Shown here: positions 18,379-27,639 of the stretch, piece after piece
Layout: each line of letters opens with the position of its first letter
How positions within the stretch are numbered: position 1 is the stretch's first letter
Assembly: GCA_025201865.1 (NCBI GenBank)
Contig: MU602736.1
Coordinates: forward strand, 1 to 35,768
DNA length: 35,768 nt
Reading direction: 5' to 3'
Origin: Ramicandelaber brevisporus
Taxonomy: Eukaryota; Kickxellomycota; Ramicandelaberales; Ramicandelaberaceae
Position numbers and translations under genes: made by a program
The notes under the pieces: model-generated
The model's database searches: none
Seen by the model: only the letters and a program-made list of their open reading frames with translations
What the model was told of the DNA's origin: nothing

Positions 18379-21143
18379 ATGATCAAGACTTCGACCAGAT
18401 CAGCGTTGAGATGGACAGCTCGGACAACACCATTCTGGACTGTTCTGCTGAGGCGAAACCAGACTGCAGTTCCACAGGCACTACCGCACGATGAGCAGAA
18501 TGCGGAGGTGCGGCTGCGAGTTCGAAGACTTCGACAATCCATGGGCAGATTGAGACATCCAACGTCTCCGCATTCATCCAGCTCAAGTAGCAGCAGCGGT
18601 AGCAGTAGCAGTAGTAGCAGTGGCAGTAGTGGTAGCAACGCACTCGGTTTGATGAGGCTAGTCAAAGATGTCACCAGCGACCACCGCTCGCTCTCACATC
18701 TCGCAGCTGATGATGCATCTGAATTTACAGCGACAATGTCTGCTCGAGTCTCGCGTGGAACCATAAATCCAGACACTGCATTCGAGGCACTGTCGGCTGT
18801 GTTGACGGCGATGTGGTTTGAGCCTCCGATTGATGGCGGCCCTGCGTATCATCGCCTGCGTGACAAAGTTGTGAAGGATCTTCCGGATTCTTTACCAGTT
18901 GATGCAGTGAATGGGTTACTCAGAGCATTGCTACATCTTGGTCGGGGATCTGACGCCATCGACTGTTTCCGCGTGATATGTGATGGCTTTCTTCAGCATG
19001 AGATCAACAATGGCAGAGTGGCAACAAAGAGAGTCGATGCAATTCGCGCACTTCGAGACGTACTGCGACCTTCAGGCGCAAACATTGCAATTGACACNNN
19101 NNNNNNNNNNNNNNNNNNNNNNNNNNNNNNNNNNNNNNNNNNNNNNNNNNNNNNNNNNNNNNNNNNNNNNNNNNNNNNNNNNNNNNNNNNNNNNNNNNNN
19201 NNNNNNNNNNNNNNNNNNNNNNNNNNNNNNNNNNNNNNNNNNNNNNNNNNNNNNNNNNNNNNNNNNNNNNNNNNNNNNNNNNNNNNNNNNNNNNNNNNNN
19301 NNNNNNNNNNNNNNNNNNNNNNNNNNNNNNNNNNNNNNNNNNNNNNNNNNNNNNNNNNNNNNNNNNNNNNNNNNNNNNNNNNNNNNNNNNNNNNNNNNNN
19401 NNNNNNNNNNNNNNNNNNNNNNNNNNNNNNNNNNNNNNNNNNNNNNNNNNNNNNNNNNNNNNNNNNNNNNNNNNNNNNNNNNNNNNNNNNNNNNNNNNNN
19501 NNNNNNNNNNNNNNNNNNNNNNNNNNNNNNNNNNNNNNNNNNNNNNNNNNNNNNNNNNNNNNNNNNNNNNNNNNNNNNNNNNNNNNNNNNNNNNNNNNNN
19601 NNNNNNNNNNNNNNNNNNNNNNNNNNNNNNNNNNNNNNNNNNNNNNNNNNNNNNNNNNNNNNNNNNNNNNNNNNNNNNNNNNNNNNNNNNNNNNNNNNNN
19701 NNNNNNNNNNNNNNNNNNNNNNNNNNNNNNNNNNNNNNNNNNNNNNNNNNNNNNNNNNNNNNNNNNNNNNNNNNNNNNNNNNNNNNNCATCCGTCGATAT
19801 CAGACAATGGCGAAGTTGTTGGTAAGATATACAATATTCTGAGCATGTCAAAGCTGCATATCAACCCTTCTGTATTTGCACTTCTTCAACAGCAAAGTAA
19901 ATCAGATGTTGATCTCAGTCTTCGGATAGTAAAGAGATTAATTAGAAGCAGTCGTACAATGACACATCAATCTGCAGCTTCAGCATTGGAGACCACAGCT
20001 CCACAATTGGTTGATAATCTTGCACATATCATTCACAAGAGTATGGCTGCTAAAAACTACCCAAAAGCAGAATATTACTTTGATCAATTAGCTCAACACA
20101 TGGATATCTTCACACCTGACAATACTAGTCGAAATGCCCGCCTCGTCTCTGCATTTTTGCGGCTTGCATTTGCACGAGGCGACTTGCGAAGAGTTGAAAT
20201 GGCACTTGACCGTATAAACTCAAGTGGTATGCATTCAACTGTTGAGAACTACAATGTTATGATTAATGGATTTGCACAGATGGGCTCTTATCGTGAAGCA
20301 GTGGCGCTGTTTGACTTTATGGCTGGCTCTGATAGGATGAAGAATGAGCAGCCCGATATAGTTACTTACACGCTGCTAATGAAGTGTATTGGATGGCATC
20401 GACAAGCCTGCATCAAAAAGAATGGTCACCCCACAGAGAAGGACACTGACCAGCTAACATCCAGTGTGTTATGTCCAAATGGCGAACAGTTGACTCCACG
20501 AGTCGTATTTGAGGCAATGGTTAACATGGCCGAGTCGCGCAATTGGACCATTGATGTTCCTGCCTGGCGCGCTTCGTTATCCGCACTAGCAACTTGGGCT
20601 GATTTGGATGGTATTGCTGATACTCTTGATTACGTTTCATCGTATCCACCATATGTGGCCAACCCCAGGAAGCTATCAAAGACTAAGCGTGGCAGTATAC
20701 TAGAGCAGATGATGATACAATTGCTCGATTATGGAATGCTGAATGAAGCCAACCAGGTGTTTCTGATGGTACGTTCTTCGCCATTCTTCACGTTGAATCG
20801 CGTCACATGTAACGAGCTGATTGCCAGTTTTACCAATTCTGGCAAATTTAATCAACATGCGATATTGGTATTCGAGTACATGCTAAATGGGCCATCGATC
20901 GAGCCAGAGCAACCCTCGGTATCCAACCAAGATACTCCCAACTTACCTGACGATTCATTGAAGAAGAAGTCAGCTGAAAGTAAAGAGCCATTTGTAACAC
21001 CAAACAAGTATACACTCAACAAGGTTATGCATGCAGCTGTCAACATACAGCGACAAGATACTATTGATCTCGTTAGAACTGTCGCAGAGAGGCTTTCATT
21101 ACCAGTGCCTTCCTTAAACCATCGATACCAGCGTTCATTTTAA
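18379..21143 (+). CDS. Mitochondrial pentatricopeptide-repeat protein, interrupted by an assembly gap
   Basis: The gene starts at an ATG at 18379 and ends at 21143, with 690 N between 19098 and 19787. The N-terminus is Arg/Ser/Thr-rich without acidic residues (MIKTSTRSALRWTARTTPFW), a likely mitochondrial presequence. A serine homopolymer follows near residues 67-90. After the gap the frame is open from the first known base and contains a clear PPR (VENYNVMINGFAQMGSYREA, then PDIVTYTLLMKCIG) plus further helical pairs (NRVTCNELIASFTNSGKFNQ; NKYTLNKVMHAAVN). PPR proteins bind organelle RNA to control its stability or translation. The frame before the gap differs from that after it, so either the N count is an estimate or the gap hides an intron. 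The exact orthologue is not recognised. Confidence 0.75.
19098..19787. other. Assembly gap (690 N)
   Basis: A run of N bases lies within the PPR gene; any sequence content is unknown. Confidence 0.99.
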
Positions 21144-21176
21144 TACCTCAAACTAATCATTCCAAGCAACTTCCGC

Positions 21177-21182
21177 AATAAA
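21177..21182 (+). terminator. Polyadenylation signal AATAAA of the PPR gene
   Basis: It lies 33 bp after the stop, inside the 85-bp spacer before DTWD1, so the PPR 3' end and the DTWD1 promoter are almost superimposed. Confidence 0.55.
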
Positions 21183-21228
21183 TCGAAAATTAAAAAAAAA
21201 CAGAAATAAAGCATACACAGCAAAGCAG

Positions 21229-22191
21229 ATGACCGAAGATCAGCAGATAGTTCAGACAGTTCAGACAGTTCAGCCAAAGGCACAGCAGCCGCTGAAGCGT
21301 CACGCTTACAAAGACAGACAGCGGGCCGGTAATGGTGCAGCTGCTAACATTTCGACATACAGTTTGAGCGATCTCAAGATTAGCAGCACCGAGGAACTGA
21401 GCAAAGTGTCAGACGATCGACAAGTGTGTTCCAAGTGTAAAAAGAGTGTCAAGCTGTTTTGCTACAAGTGCGTTGAGCTGGTGGGTGATGATAGCATCAA
21501 ACCGCTGGTTCCTCAGATTGGACAGCTGCCGTTCAAACTCGACATTTTGAAGGCCAAGTATGAGCGAGATGGCAAATCAACTGCACTGCATGCAAAGCTG
21601 ATAGCTCCAGGTGATGTTGATATCTTTATTCATCCAGATAATTTGCCATCCTATCTCACAGATGCTGATAGCAACGAAGAGGCAGAGCGGTGTTTGTTGT
21701 TGTATCCAGGAGTCGGTGCAAAGCCAGTTGAAGAGTATGATCCAGCCAGCTTTGATCGAGTTATTGTAATTGATGGCACTTGGAAACAAGCCAACAGCAT
21801 TGTGATTAACTCTCCAAAGTTACTCAAGATGAGAAGAGTTACAATTAGACCAAGAGCAACACTGTTTTGGAGATATCAGCAGAAATCAGCAGCGTACATG
21901 GCAACTATTGAGGCAATCTACTTTATGTACAGAGATTACGCAGAAGCAGTAGCATCGAGACAGCAGCAGCAACAGCAGCAACAGCAGCAAACGGAGAGTG
22001 ATACTGCAGTGACAGCAGCAGGATACGATGGACGATACGATAATCTGCTGTTCTTTTACAAGTTCTTTTATGACTTGATTCAGAACTTGTACAAATCGAG
22101 CGGCAAGACATACACTACAAAGCATGTCCAAGGCTACATCAAGTATGATGATCAACAACAGAGCGACGGAGCTGAACACGAAGATGCATAA
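21229..22191 (+). CDS. DTWD1: tRNA-uridine aminocarboxypropyltransferase (DTW domain)
   Basis: This encodes 320 residues from an ATG at 21229. DTWD1 transfers the 3-amino-3-carboxypropyl group of S-adenosylmethionine to uridine 20 of tRNA to form acp3U. Zinc-ligand cysteines 67, 70, 78 and 81 lie in CSKCKKSVKLFCYKC. The SAM-binding DxTW motif is at 182-185 (VIDGTWKQAN), after LLYPGVGAKPVEEYDPASFD. The region RVTIRPRATLFWRYQQKSAA follows. A polyglutamine run (about residues 245-254) interrupts the C-terminal helical part, before FFYKFFYDLIQNLY. The protein matches DTWD1 rather than DTWD2 by the N-terminal Cys4 arrangement and length. It is downstream of the PPR gene with only 85 bp between. 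Confidence 0.93.
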   Translation: MTEDQQIVQTVQTVQPKAQQPLKRHAYKDRQRAGNGAAANISTYSLSDLKISSTEELSKVSDDRQVCSKCKKSVKLFCYKCVELVGDDSIKPLVPQIGQLPFKLDILKAKYERDGKSTALHAKLIAPGDVDIFIHPDNLPSYLTDADSNEEAERCLLLYPGVGAKPVEEYDPASFDRVIVIDGTWKQANSIVINSPKLLKMRRVTIRPRATLFWRYQQKSAAYMATIEAIYFMYRDYAEAVASRQQQQQQQQQQTESDTAVTAAGYDGRYDNLLFFYKFFYDLIQNLYKSSGKTYTTKHVQGYIKYDDQQQSDGAEHEDA

Positions 22192-22205
22192 ATTGCTATC
22201 TTTTT

Positions 22206-22211
22206 AATAAA
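22206..22211 (+). terminator. Polyadenylation signal AATAAA of DTWD1
   Basis: It lies 15 bp after the stop, in the 143-bp gap shared with the convergent RFT1 gene; a GA-rich microsatellite follows at about 22280-22320. Confidence 0.5.
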
Positions 22212-22334
22212 AACAGTCAAAATATAATAGAATATTAAGGTAGCGCTAAAGTGAGTAAAGTGAGTAAATTGAGAAAGGGAGGAGATGGAAGGAGGGAGAG
22301 AGAAAGAGAGAGGGAGAGAGTGTGTGTGTGTTTG

Positions 22335-24146
22335 TTAATCGGATTTAGAGCTGTAGATTTGCTTACGCAAGTCTGCAATGAATTTGCGTTCTGTCAAGAA
22401 GAGAACGCCAGCAGTTGCAGCAAAGAAGACGGCACCGCAGCCGATATGACCAAGCGCAGCCATGAGCCTGTTAGCCTCATACACGTAGATCAACGATAGA
22501 CGAGTGGCTACAAATGAGATGGCAAGAGTTAACAGTGCATACTTTGATGGCAGGACATTGTTTAGCGATATTGCGCGCTCGTTTGTCTTTGCCACACCAA
22601 AGGACCTGAAATAACGCTCAGCAAAGCCCAGACTCCATGAGATGCGCATTGCCATGTTAATAATGTTGGCCAGCACCATGCTAGCAGCTGGTCCAAGAAC
22701 CTCGTCAGAATTCATAGTCGTCGACAGCAGATATCCACAGCCCAGATATGCAACAGTGCAGCTAACCATGACAAAGCTTTGAGTGTTAATTTCATCGCCA
22801 CTAGCCACTGACTGTACAAATGCCTCAGTAACGCCATTGATACCCATGGCTGGAATGTAGAGACAGAACAGTGACAGAACAAATGCTGCATTCGTACGTG
22901 ACCATTTATCGCCGAGAAGATTAATAAATGTAGTGGAAAAGTTTGGTCCAAAAGTGATGAAAATGGCTCCAATAATCACATTTAAGCGGATCAACGCTGT
23001 CAAACACTTCAATCCAAGTGAGACTTTGCTCTTTTCTTCATCCACATTCTTGGATTCAACTTGCGGAGAGTCTGATGCTTTGAGCTGACCCAATAACCGT
23101 CTAAATAGCATGCGACTAGACTCCTCAACCGGGAAGAATATGAGACGCACGACCAAGCCGCCGTAGTTTTCAACCATGGCATACACACCCTTCTGTGAAT
23201 CTGAACCAGTCTTGATCAGTACAATCTTATCACCCATGGTCAACACGTGTTTGAGCAACGACTGTCTCATAAACACATATGCAAGGGAAAGCATCTCTCG
23301 ATCAATGTAATAGAACGATCCACCATCTTCAGATACAATCTTCCGGGGCACAAGCAACTCCATCATGGACTCACAGCCATCATCTGTAGCAGCACTGGGC
23401 TTGTTAACCAGGAAGTGATGCGAGTATACCAAACCAAGTACGAATGTGTACATGAGCCGGCCAGCTGCATATGCTAGTGTGAATAATCCAGCTGAGCTAT
23501 ATCCGCCGAGAGTCGACTTTGTGCCATCCGTATCTGACAGCAGCGACTGAATGTAGAGAGTCAGTCCAAGCTGTACAATGCATTGAATAACTGCAGCTGC
23601 ACCTTCAGCAGCCGCCATCAATCCAACCCGCATCCGTAGTTGAAGATGAATATACATTGGCTCAATCAACAGTTCAACACATGCTGAAACTGCGTACGCA
23701 ATCACTGCAATCGAAACCAGTCCACTTCCAGAGCTTTCGTCCAATGCCGATGTCGACCATAATCTGTACACACAAACTGCGAGTGAAATGAATGAACCAG
23801 CAAGCACTGGCAGATATGCCATGTTCGTCACAGCCGCATTGACATCTCTTTGCTTCTTGGTCCTGCTGCCCTGTGTCGATAGCTGTACACGCAGCAGCAC
23901 AGTACGGAAGGCTTCTCTCGACAGGAACAATATTGTGGACAGAAGCAGCTCAAACTCGACAGCAACCAAACCGAGTGTTTCGGGGTTGACAGCGCGATTT
24001 TGGAACTGGCCAAGAACAAACGTGATCAGACGCAGCAGAGCCAGGTACTTGGCGCCAGCCATAGACGTGCCGATCAGATTGGCCGTGTCATCTTTGCTGA
24101 CTGCTGTTGCTGTTGCTGTTGCAGCTTCTGCTTCTGGCTTTTGCAT
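22335..24146 (-). CDS. RFT1: RFT1, Man5GlcNAc2-PP-dolichol translocation protein
   Basis: This encodes 603 residues from an ATG at 24146; the upstream open stretch has no family match. RFT1 is a polytopic ER membrane protein of the MOP-flippase fold, needed for N-glycan precursor assembly on dolichol. Family motifs are LFLSREAFRTVLLRVQLS, then YVFMRQSLLKHVLTMGDKIV and GVYAMVENYGGLVVRLIFFP, followed by YIPAMGINGVTEAFVQSVAS. About 12-14 hydrophobic segments can be picked out. Compared with about 540 residues in animals, the protein has extra loops, including a charged one (SPQVESKNVDEEKSKVS). The N-terminus carries an Ala/Thr repeat (EAEAATATATAV). It is divergent from a small secreted-protein gene 285 bp away. 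Confidence 0.95.
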   Translation of the reverse strand: MQKPEAEAATATATAVSKDDTANLIGTSMAGAKYLALLRLITFVLGQFQNRAVNPETLGLVAVEFELLLSTILFLSREAFRTVLLRVQLSTQGSRTKKQRDVNAAVTNMAYLPVLAGSFISLAVCVYRLWSTSALDESSGSGLVSIAVIAYAVSACVELLIEPMYIHLQLRMRVGLMAAAEGAAAVIQCIVQLGLTLYIQSLLSDTDGTKSTLGGYSSAGLFTLAYAAGRLMYTFVLGLVYSHHFLVNKPSAATDDGCESMMELLVPRKIVSEDGGSFYYIDREMLSLAYVFMRQSLLKHVLTMGDKIVLIKTGSDSQKGVYAMVENYGGLVVRLIFFPVEESSRMLFRRLLGQLKASDSPQVESKNVDEEKSKVSLGLKCLTALIRLNVIIGAIFITFGPNFSTTFINLLGDKWSRTNAAFVLSLFCLYIPAMGINGVTEAFVQSVASGDEINTQSFVMVSCTVAYLGCGYLLSTTMNSDEVLGPAASMVLANIINMAMRISWSLGFAERYFRSFGVAKTNERAISLNNVLPSKYALLTLAISFVATRLSLIYVYEANRLMAALGHIGCGAVFFAATAGVLFLTERKFIADLRKQIYSSKSD

Positions 24147-24431
24147 CACTATTGTCAAGATGCGGCGGCGCCTCACAAGTAAGGGCTGTTTGGAATAGTG
24201 GGGAGGGGACCGAGAAAGAGAAAGAGAGAAAATAACTGCCACTGTATGTTCCACGTTGCACTGTAACTCCAATTTGCTGGATGATGTTGAGCGTTGCCAC
24301 TTTCAGTGACATCGTCGTCGATCTACAGCATTTACATCATGCAGTGCAGAATAGAACGAGGCAAGGTCAGACTTCCATTCGCACCTTCCAAAGAAACAAC
24401 AACTTATACTATACTTTGCAACTCACTTCAA

Positions 24432-24746
24432 ATGCTTATCACCAAGACACTTACGACTGCCCTGTTCATGGGCATGATGGCCACTGCTGTTATATCTGCA
24501 CCAGCTGGCAATGCTGCGGCTACTGCCAATCCACCAACTGACGCTGAACTCGCTGAATTCATCAAGAACCACCAAGACATGCTCAACTGGGATGGTGGTG
24601 ACATCGTCCCGAGTCAGCACGGCGGTGGAGGCGGCGGCGGAGGCGGCGGCGGTGGAGGAGGAGGTAACTACGACTACTGGTATTACTGGTGGTGGTACTG
24701 CCGTCGTTATCCATGGTATTGCCGTCGCTGGAACAACCCACATTGA
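24432..24746 (+). CDS. Small secreted Gly- and Trp/Tyr-rich protein
   Basis: This encodes 104 residues from an ATG at 24432. A signal peptide is clear (MLITKTLTTALFMGMMATAV then ISAPAG). A short acidic-helical segment follows (PPTDAELAEFIKNHQDMLNW), then 15 glycines in a row (64-78) and a 26-residue tail with 13 aromatic residues. The tail has an internal repeat: WYCRRY and WYCRRW. It contains two cysteines and four arginines. I do not recognise the family. The layout (signal, acidic pro-like part, flexible Gly linker, cationic aromatic tail) resembles some antimicrobial or cell-wall-binding peptides, but this is inference. The Gly run is encoded by mixed GGC/GGT/GGA codons, so it is not a simple triplet slip. 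Confidence 0.7.
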   Translation: MLITKTLTTALFMGMMATAVISAPAGNAAATANPPTDAELAEFIKNHQDMLNWDGGDIVPSQHGGGGGGGGGGGGGGGNYDYWYYWWWYCRRYPWYCRRWNNPH

Positions 24747-25231
24747 GCGCACATTATGAATAACATGTACTACTAACTTCAATTCAATCTAATTCACATT
24801 GCAATTAAACACTTGCACTTTTTGTTCAATTAAAAAAAACAACATATAGCAGATCAAACATTCACTGTATAGCTTTGAGAAAGGATGATAACTGGATATA
24901 AAGGTAATTGATCCGAATTATCAACATGATGAAGGGTCTCGTTATCACTGCAAATGCCGGCTGCTTCTGTCAAGGGGAAGAAGATGAGGCTAAGAACGAG
25001 AGTGAGAGTGAGAATATCCACTCCTTCAAACTTCTCTCGCACATCAACCTACATCAACCGAAACTACCTCACGGAACGAGGAGCAATCGTCAATGTATAG
25101 TGTAACCTCTTCTTCTTACTACTTTTACTACTTTTCGCATATTCTTTCCTTCCGTGATCAAATCAATGCTGTGATAAAAATCTTTAATAAACAGCGCATT
25201 CTTACAATGTTTAGAGGCGATGTTGACGAAT
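24747..25231. other. Intergenic region, no supported gene
   Basis: AT-rich DNA with poly(A)-like runs near 24830. A TATAAA (24897-24902) lies 29 bp upstream of an ATG (24926) that opens a 59-codon frame without signal, domain or codon bias; I do not call it a gene. The right-hand part is the 3' flank of ribosomal P1. Confidence 0.5.
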
Positions 25232-25561
25232 TTAGTCGAAGAGACCGAAACCCATGTCGTCGTCGCTCTCCTCCTTAGCCTCCTCCTTCTTCTCCTCGGC
25301 GGCTGGAGCATCAGCAGCACCACCAGCAGCTGGGGCAGCACCGGCAGCTGGAGCGGCGGCACCAGCAGCGCCAACGTTCATGAGCAGAGCGCTGACGTCC
25401 TTGCCCTCAAGAGCCTTGGCGAACAGGGAGAAGTAGATGGCCTCAACGTCAGCGACGCCGGCGGCATCAACGAGAGCCTTCAGCTTGTCAGCGGTGATGG
25501 CGATACCCTCATCGGCAAGGATCAGGGCGGCGTAGACAATAGCCTGCTGGGAGGTGGACAT
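25232..25561 (-). CDS. RPP1: 60S acidic ribosomal protein P1
   Basis: This encodes 109 residues from an ATG at 25561. P1 pairs with P2 on P0 to form the ribosomal stalk that recruits translation factors. The N-terminal helical dimerisation domain is typical ([20 protein letters not shown]), followed by an Ala/Pro/Gly hinge and the universal acidic C-terminus [14 protein letters not shown]1 rather than P2 is inferred from the N-terminus (P2 begins MRYLAAYLL) and from LLMNVGAAG. The leader ends with an AAAAAAAAGAAAAC tract before the ATG. Strong codon bias (GCC, AAG) is in keeping with high expression. Confidence 0.96.
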   Translation of the reverse strand: MSTSQQAIVYAALILADEGIAITADKLKALVDAAGVADVEAIYFSLFAKALEGKDVSALLMNVGAAGAAAPAAGAAPAAGGAADAPAAEEKKEEAKEESDDDMGFGLFD

Positions 25562-25947
25562 GTTTTCTTTTTTTTAAAAGAGATCTTTGCTGTTGTTGCA
25601 GATAACCCGAAAGTTCAGTTGGTTGTTTCGTTTAGGCACAGTGGCAGTCGATCGGCTTCCAACAGCGCAATAATGAGTTGTTTGATGATGTGTGTAGAGG
25701 AGGAAGAACCACAGATCCCTCTTTTGCGAGCCTGATCACGCCGATCCACACTTTTTCTGTGTCTGCGTGTCTGTGGCTGTGTGTGCGCGTGTGTGTGTGC
25801 GTTTCTGCGTGTTTTGGCTTTTGAATTTTCCTCAAGCACCAAATTAATTGCTGCGTGATCAGAGGGTTGGGATGAAAAATAAAAATTGAAAGTTATAATT
25901 TGAAGATTGAAAACAAAACTGAATTATATTTTTCAGTGCAGTTTAGT
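25562..25947 (-). promoter_or_regulatory. Promoter and leader of RPP1, 3' flank of the DAP1-like gene
   Basis: This intergenic stretch contains a GTGTGTGCGCGTGTGTGTG run (about 25779-25800) and A/T-rich DNA near 25870-25930. No gene is supported. Confidence 0.5.
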
Positions 25948-26256
25948 TTAGGCAGAGACTGTGCCGACCTTTGGGTACTTGTCGTTGTAGAACTTGACCC
26001 AGTTGTTCAGGGCCTCGAGCTGGGCATCAGTCACGCCGGTCAGGTCGCTGGTGCAGTCCTCGGCCTTCAATGAGCGGACGGCCAGAGCGCGAGAGGCGTC
26101 CTTGCCGGCGAGAATGTGATAGCTGCCGCCTGGCTGGTACGCGTCACGCTTCTCGGTCACATCGTAGACAGTGCCCTTCAGAGCAAGATAAATGGGCTTG
26201 GCTGGGTCAACGCCATTGAACTGGGCGAGCTCGGACAGAGTGAAGGTAGCGCTCAT
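25948..26256 (-). CDS. Cytochrome b5-like heme-binding protein (MAPR/DAP1 family)
   Basis: This encodes 102 residues from an ATG at 26256. The frame matches the membrane-associated progesterone receptor (MAPR) family of heme-binding b5-like proteins: FTLSELAQFNG, KPIYLALKGTVYDVT, then YQPGGSYHILAGKDASRALA, and ALNNWVKFYNDKYPKVG at the end. In MAPR proteins heme is held by tyrosines, as in PGGSYH and VYDVT here, rather than by the b5 histidine pair. Yeast Dap1 supports cytochrome P450 enzymes of sterol synthesis. Unlike yeast Dap1 or PGRMC1 this version has no N-terminal membrane anchor, so it is probably cytosolic, like small MAPR variants. The upstream sequence is purine-rich. Confidence 0.9.
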   Translation of the reverse strand: MSATFTLSELAQFNGVDPAKPIYLALKGTVYDVTEKRDAYQPGGSYHILAGKDASRALAVRSLKAEDCTSDLTGVTDAQLEALNNWVKFYNDKYPKVGTVSA

Positions 26257-26484
26257 CTTTGTTTATACGACGGGAAGATAGATGGAGATAAAGTTGAGGG
26301 ACACGTGTTGTATGTGAAGATGAAGGGAGAGAGAGAGGAAAAAGGAATAACAGAAACAAAAACAGAAACAGAACACACACACAAGTTTATGTCGTTGCCG
26401 ATGGAGACGTGCTTTGTGCACGAATGTATGAATGAGTGAATGAGTGAGTAAATGGTTGAATGATTGAGCGAAGGGGAGCGTGAA
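26257..26484. other. Spacer with degenerate GAATGAGT repeats
   Basis: This lies between two minus-strand genes. It is purine-rich near the DAP1-like start and carries degenerate GAATGAGTGAATGAGTGAGT tetramers at about 26419-26465. No gene is seen. Confidence 0.5.
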
Positions 26485-27417
26485 TCAAACTATTACTCCG
26501 ATGCCCATCAACCGAAGTGCCGCAATGTCCGGAACGCAGCCCGACGATATGAGCAGTTGCACCATCTGATGCTGTTTACCTTTGATTGCCTTGTGCAACG
26601 ACTCGGTACAAGGTGCAGCACCCATCGAAAGCAGCCATTGCGCCATTTCAGCATGGCCAAAGAAGGCCGCAGCCTGCAATGGGTGACCACCACCAATATT
26701 GACATCTACACCAGCCTCCACAATCAAGAGGTGAGCCATCGGGAGATCACCAGCTGCACAGCACCGAGTCAATGCAGCGCCATTGTGACTACTTGGATTG
26801 GCGCCGTACCCAATGACTCGTCTCACAAGTCTCTGATGCTCAGCCGATGAAGGTAGCATCTCTTCGCGAAACAGCTTCAAATCAATTCTGAACGAGAACT
26901 GAGAAGAGCTTTCTCTGGCTGCAGTCGCTGTAGTTGCTGTAGTTCCTAAAGTCGCCGAATGCTTCTTCATACGACTGACCTCGCCTCTACTGTGTTCACT
27001 CATATCATCCCGCCTTCTCTTTCGTTTATTTGATTTGGATTGAGCTTGAGTAGTTGATTGTAGCACACGACATGTAGCCTGTAACACTGTCTGCTGCTGA
27101 TGATGATATTGTTGCTGTTGTTGTTGTTGAAGTTCCTGTCTTCTTCTTTGCTGTAACTCCTTCTGCTCATAAATGTATTCAATGGAATCCAGGACTGCAT
27201 TGTTGAACATGAGCCATCGCTGTGCTTTTGCCACAGCTTGTCCAATGTTCTCTATGTTTCTATCGTACTTTTGAACAAGAAACCTCGCTCGAACATATGG
27301 ACTCTGCGAGCGGCCCAAAACTAGCCACAGCGTCTTGCATGCTCTGACAAAGCTGGGGTTGCCAGACAGAACTAGCACCTCAACAAGTAGATCTGGAGGC
27401 AGCATACGGTCGATCAT
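26485..27417 (-). CDS. F-box-like / ankyrin-repeat protein
   Basis: This encodes 310 residues from an ATG at 27417 (a second ATG four codons on). The N-terminus (MLPPDLLVEVLVLSGNPSFV then ACKTLWLVL) resembles an F-box. A Gln/Arg-rich coiled segment follows, then basic residues (SNKRKRRRDD), which could be a nuclear signal. The C-terminal ~110 residues carry two to three ankyrin-like repeats (NGAALTRCCAAGDLPMAHLL, GHPLQAAAFFGHAEMAQWLL, LHKAIKGKQHQMVQLLISSG). Such proteins may act as SCF adaptors. The start lies 222 bp from the divergent Fanzor gene. Function is not predictable beyond the domains. Confidence 0.75.
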   Translation of the reverse strand: MIDRMLPPDLLVEVLVLSGNPSFVRACKTLWLVLGRSQSPYVRARFLVQKYDRNIENIGQAVAKAQRWLMFNNAVLDSIEYIYEQKELQQRRRQELQQQQQQQYHHQQQTVLQATCRVLQSTTQAQSKSNKRKRRRDDMSEHSRGEVSRMKKHSATLGTTATTATAARESSSQFSFRIDLKLFREEMLPSSAEHQRLVRRVIGYGANPSSHNGAALTRCCAAGDLPMAHLLIVEAGVDVNIGGGHPLQAAAFFGHAEMAQWLLSMGAAPCTESLHKAIKGKQHQMVQLLISSGCVPDIAALRLMGIGVIV

Positions 27418-27639
27418 CTTGAGCAGTCGTCTCTTTTCTTTGTTTGATTTTTTTCAAAAAAAACCAGAAGAACAACAAAACAAAAAAAACCAACAGACAC
27501 AAAAAAACACACACAAAAACCACACTGATACACATCCGCACACCAAAAAAAAAAAAAAAAAAAAAAAAGAAACAGGAGAACGATCGCCCTCCACCCTAAA
27601 CAAACACAACCTTATGTGAAAGTGTGAAAGTGTTTGCTA
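27418..27639. promoter_or_regulatory. Shared A/C-rich promoter of the ankyrin and Fanzor genes
   Basis: The 222-bp divergent spacer is almost entirely A and C on the + strand from 27465 to 27600. It includes an uninterrupted run of 24 A (27545-27568). Such A-rich tracts exclude nucleosomes and serve as fungal promoters. I see no terminal inverted repeat or target-site duplication in it. Confidence 0.6.
27545..27568 (+). repeat. Poly(A) run of 24
   Basis: Twenty-four consecutive A bases lie 71 bp upstream of the Fanzor ATG. It could be a promoter poly(dA) tract or the 3' tail scar of a retroposed sequence; nothing upstream looks like a retroelement, so the first is more likely. Confidence 0.9.

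Noticed and set aside
18297-18776. N-terminal extension of IMP2 by about 160 residues
   Set aside because: It overlaps the divergent PPR gene, and the homologous protein starts at the ATG at 18296 with catalytic residues then in their usual positions (42 and 92).
24854-25042. Minus-strand frame with a signal-peptide-like hydrophobic stretch (LTLTLVLSLIFFPLTEAAG)
   Set aside because: It has no ATG: the frame begins at GTG and a stop lies a few codons upstream. No splice acceptor or promoter is evident.
24926-25105. ATG 29 bp after a TATAAA, opening a short frame
   Set aside because: The TATA-to-ATG distance leaves almost no leader, and the product has no signal peptide, domain or codon bias.
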